NCBI RefSeq assembly: GCF_014200405.1
Contig: NZ_JACHBQ010000001.1
Location: forward strand, 4,278,001-4,342,000
DNA length: 64,000 bases
Reading direction: 5' to 3'
Source of the DNA: Cryobacterium roopkundense
Lineage (GTDB): Bacteria; Actinomycetota; Actinomycetes; Actinomycetales; Microbacteriaceae
Part shown: positions 62,313-64,000 of the stretch, one piece after another
How positions within the stretch are numbered: position 1 is the stretch's first letter
How the letters are laid out: each line of letters opens with the position of its first letter
Notes under the pieces: generated by a model
What the model saw: only the letters and a program-made list of their open reading frames with translations
Told to the model about the DNA's origin: nothing
The model's database searches: none
Position numbers and translations under genes: made by a program

Positions 62313-63319
62313 TGACCGCGTACCGCGAACTGGCCAGTCGAGGGATCTCGACTCGCGTCGCGGCCGACCTGGTCGGGATCCCTCGAGCGACAGCCACAAG
62401 GAAACGACGCATTCCCGTGGCCCGGCCGGCGCTGATTCCGGCGAACAAGATCGGCGACACCGGCCGCCGCGAGATCCTTGACGTCGTCAATTCACAGCCG
62501 TTCGTTGACCTGCCACCGATCCAGATCTACGCCCAACTGCTCGACGCAGACACGTACTTGTGCTCCATATCAACGATGTATCGGGTGTTGAACGAGAATC
62601 AGCAGGTCAAGGACCGCCGCCGCCAGGCGCGCCATCCTGCCCGGGCGATCCCGGAACTGACGGCGACGGGACCCGGCCAGGTACTCAGCTGGGATATTAC
62701 GAAACTCGCCGGCCCGATCAAGGGCAAGTACTTCGATGCTTACGTGATGATCGATATTTACTCCCGCTACATCGTCGGCGCCTATGTTCACGCGTCGGAA
62801 TCCGGCGAGCTGGCGGTGGAGATGATGAAGGAGATCTTCGGCATTCACGGCGTCCCTCAGGTCGTTCACGCCGACCGCGGCACGTCGATGACGTCCAAGA
62901 CCGTCGCGGCGCTGTTGTCTGACTTGGAGGTCACCAAATCGCACTCGAGGCCTCGGGTGAGTAACGATAATCCCTACAGCGAGGCCTGGTTCAAGACCCT
63001 GAAGTTCGCTCCGACGTTCCCCGAACGCTTCGGCTCCCTTGCCGACGCGAAGACGTTCATGGCCTCGTTCGTCGACGGCTACAACCACGAGCATCGCCAT
63101 TCCGGGATCGGCCTCAACACGCCAGCAGACGTTCATTACGGCCTCGCCGAGGCGAAGGCCATCGAACGGGCAGCGACGCTGGACGCGGCACGCGCACGCT
63201 TCCCAGAGCGATTCAGCACCAACAAGGCGCCGCAGATCCTGTCCATTCCCAAGACGGCATGGATCAATAAACCAGCCCCCAAACCTATCGAGAATGAAGG
63301 GCTCGAACTAGCCGCCTAA
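62312..63319 (+). CDS. IS3-type transposase OrfB (DDE integrase)
   Basis: 335 residues. DDE core: VLSWDITKLAGPIKGKY (D), VVHADRGTSMTSKTV (D) and NPYSEAWFKTLKF (E). HTH-like N-terminus (GISTRVAADLVGIPRATA). Appears intact. Confidence 0.92.
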   Translation: MTAYRELASRGISTRVAADLVGIPRATATRKRRIPVARPALIPANKIGDTGRREILDVVNSQPFVDLPPIQIYAQLLDADTYLCSISTMYRVLNENQQVKDRRRQARHPARAIPELTATGPGQVLSWDITKLAGPIKGKYFDAYVMIDIYSRYIVGAYVHASESGELAVEMMKEIFGIHGVPQVVHADRGTSMTSKTVAALLSDLEVTKSHSRPRVSNDNPYSEAWFKTLKFAPTFPERFGSLADAKTFMASFVDGYNHEHRHSGIGLNTPADVHYGLAEAKAIERAATLDAARARFPERFSTNKAPQILSIPKTAWINKPAPKPIENEGLELAA

Positions 63320-63426
63320 ACTCCCACTGGCCTCATCCACCTTGACAAATTCCGGTTTCCCAGGACCGGCCTCGCGGCGTGCTGGATCGAAGCCCCGGAC
63401 TTAGCGCGTACTGGCCTCAGCTCTTC

Positions 63427-63612
63427 CTAAGCGCGCGTCCTGCGTTGCAGAACGTACCTGCGGCCGTAGTACACCGTCTGTACCAGACCAAGACCAAGCA
63501 GCGCTGCGGTGAACCAGAAATTGCTGGACGTCACGGCGCTGAATACGCCCAAGCCAATGAAGAAGAGGCCGATAATCGTCAAGGCAAGCGGCGCTTCAAT
63601 GTGTTTGGTCAT
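63427..63612 (-). CDS. Small two-helix membrane protein
   Basis: 61 residues from ATG 63612: MTKHIEAPLALTIIGLFFIG, second helix NFWFTAALLGLGLVQTVYYG, basic tail RRYVLQRRTRA. Start overlaps the stop of the upstream Cys-rich gene by ATGA. Size and coupling resemble an immunity or chaperone protein, but no homology is recognised. Confidence 0.65.
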   Translation of the reverse strand: MTKHIEAPLALTIIGLFFIGLGVFSAVTSSNFWFTAALLGLGLVQTVYYGRRYVLQRRTRA

Positions 63613-64000
63613 ACTGCACTCACTCCCGTTGGTGAAGACGATCCTAGCGATGAACAGCCCCAAGATGTCATGGTCACGCCAAATAGTGTGAATCCAAGCG
63701 CCCCTCCGGCACTGGCCGATGCGATTGAGCCGCCAATGCTCAGGAAGCAACGGGCGGCCGCTGCTTTTTGGCCAGCCGTCGGTGCGGGCCCACCTGTGTA
63801 CGAGTAGTTCCTTCCTTCGTATGTGAAGCACCCGACTGATGACGAGCAGTACCCGGTGTAGAGACGGTAGACGGCTCCGCACCCTGCCGTACCGGATCGG
63901 CAGACGTTGGCTGAGGAAACAGTGATGCACTTCTTCGGTGCGCAGATTCGGACCGGTATGGCGGTGGCTGGCCGTACCGAAGAAGTGACGACGTGCGTCT
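63609..64000 (-). CDS. Cys-rich protein with hydrophobic C-terminus (partial, 5' end outside window)
   Basis: 130 codons open to the window edge. Seven or more cysteines in the first two-thirds (ICAPKKC, VCRSGTAGCG, GYCSSSVGC), a Tyr/Gly-rich stretch (YEGRNYSYTGG), then a hydrophobic Ala/Gly-rich helix (CFLSIGGSIASASAGGALGF) and TLFGVTMTSWGCSSLG. Likely exported with disulfides. A bacteriocin-like or surface role is possible but unproven. Ends in ATGA overlap with the small membrane-protein gene. Confidence 0.6.
   Translation of the reverse strand, partial: THVVTSSVRPATAIPVRICAPKKCITVSSANVCRSGTAGCGAVYRLYTGYCSSSVGCFTYEGRNYSYTGGPAPTAGQKAAAARCFLSIGGSIASASAGGALGFTLFGVTMTSWGCSSLGSSSPTGVSAV

Larger units (their letters stand above)
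61802..63347 (+). mobile_element. IS3-type insertion sequence
   Basis: About 1546 bp. Left TGTCAGGGTTGGGTGAGGCC (61802) and the inverse of the right end, TGTCAAGGTGGATGAGGCCA (63347), form imperfect inverted repeats of about 22 bp. Contains orfA and orfB. No target duplication seen, so ends may be off by a few bases or rearranged. Confidence 0.8.

Overview
The window is high-GC actinobacterial chromosome, most like a Microbacteriaceae genome (Cryobacterium/Leifsonia type; genus is inference). The grounds are the actinobacterial small ribosomal protein gene bS22, menaquinone and System II cytochrome c genes, a short archaeal-type AspRS, and at least a dozen starts with a TANNNT -10 hexamer ending 6-7 nt before the start codon (leaderless-mRNA layout).

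Bases 1-42171 are mostly core genome. In order: trkA/trkH potassium uptake (minus), an ArsR-type repressor, a small HTH protein, bS22 and its terminator, a glutaredoxin and Dabb protein, aspS, then a five-gene cytochrome c maturation run (phosphatase, TlpA-like, CcdA, ResB, ResC). A dispersed menaquinone locus follows: menC, menE, menA, menD, menF, menG, polyprenyl diphosphate synthase and an FprA-like reductase; menB and menH are not here. Embedded in it are a SigB-type sigma factor and a two-component locus (20-24.7 kb). That locus has a response regulator with an in-frame amber codon, two tandem copies of a two-gene secreted-protein module each preceded by the same direct repeat, apbE, and a flavocytochrome reductase whose C-terminus is frameshifted. 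Next come yajQ, a LacI regulator, tRNA-Tyr, an inositol-phosphatase-like gene, an M23 peptidase, a small (p)ppGpp synthetase, a divergent alpha-glucosidase/maltose-type ABC locus with LacI-type operators, a glycosyltransferase, tRNA-Thr and tRNA-Met.

Bases 42172-64000 are an accessory island starting directly after tRNA-Met. It holds an AbiH-like remnant, a truncated IS21-type element interrupted by a complete IS21-type element, a Tni-like transposition module (resolvase, DDE transposase, truncated AAA partner), orphan hypothetical genes, an IS1380-type element, a third IS21-type element, an IS3-type element, an array of TGTACC/GGTACA hairpins upstream of a primase-C-terminal-like gene, and at the edge a partial Cys-rich protein gene with a small membrane protein gene.

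The most interesting signal is a decayed operon on the minus strand (59584 down to 50879): an intact AAA ATPase and a subtilisin-like protease matching the IetA/IetS antiphage (plasmid-incompatibility) pair, followed by two tightly coupled genes, a zinc-ribbon-like protein and a three-helix membrane protein. The protease is cut into three pieces by an IS21-type and an IS1380-type insertion. Removing the IS1380 element and one target duplication restores the frame exactly, so the original product can be partly reconstructed.
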